DNA of 7,138 bases from Clostridia bacterium. Its GTDB lineage: Bacteria; Bacillota_A; Clostridia; Oscillospirales; Acutalibacteraceae. Position numbers and translations under genes: made by a program. The notes beneath the pieces were generated by a model, which worked only from the letters and a program-made list of their open reading frames with translations, did not search any database and had not been told where the DNA came from. Below are positions 7,134 through 7,138 of this stretch, piece by piece (the first letter of the stretch is position 1; each line of letters starts with the position of its first letter). The stretch covers positions 1 to 7,138 of the forward strand of contig RZYX01000092.1 in NCBI GenBank assembly GCA_009930155.1, in the 5' to 3' direction.

Positions 7134-7138
7134 AGTAG

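Overview
The window looks like chromosomal DNA of an anaerobic or microaerobic member of the Bacteroidota. Three things point there. The tRNA promoter matches the Bacteroidota -33/-7 consensus (TTTG, 19 bases, TAnnTTTG). The start codons lack Shine-Dalgarno sequences and are preceded by A/T-rich DNA. The DNA is AT-rich, and the main genes encode a multi-cluster Fe-S flavoenzyme. Species cannot be named from the sequence.

All well-supported genes are on the minus strand. Read in the direction of transcription (right to left): an untranslated stretch of about 250 bases whose outer 100 bases are highly palindromic; a 172-aa NuoE/HydC-like [2Fe-2S] subunit; a 592-aa NuoF/HydB-like flavoprotein; a 1223-aa multidomain subunit; a 152-aa ferritin-like di-iron protein (rubrerythrin type without rubredoxin domain); and a strong intrinsic terminator. 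The gaps between the four genes are 3, 14 and 16 bases, so they are almost certainly one operon. A separate unit follows: a Bacteroidota-type promoter, an initiator tRNA gene (tRNA-fMet, CAT) and its own terminator. The leftmost ~146 bases hold no confident gene; they contain two adjacent hairpins and, in one + frame, a possible 27-codon tail of a gene entering from outside.

The three enzyme subunits match the architecture of the Stn family (Sporomusa-type) electron-bifurcating transhydrogenase. The NuoE-like and NuoF-like subunits form a HydBC-type bifurcating module that handles NAD(H) and ferredoxin. The large subunit combines NuoG-like Fe-S domains with a GltD/NfnB-like FAD and NADP(H) module. 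The predicted role is balancing the NAD(H), NADP(H) and ferredoxin pools in the cytoplasm. No [FeFe]-hydrogenase H-cluster motif, no membrane subunit and no convincing molybdenum/formate active site is present, so this is neither a hydrogenase, nor complex I, nor an obvious formate dehydrogenase. The di-iron protein at the end of the operon may protect the oxygen-sensitive clusters.

The most interesting points are the nested architecture of the large subunit (a GltD module inserted inside a NuoG-like chain), the decayed Fe-S site at the entrance of its molybdopterin-oxidoreductase fold, the three-cysteine N-terminal domain of the NuoF-like subunit, and the structured, possibly dispersed element at the right edge.
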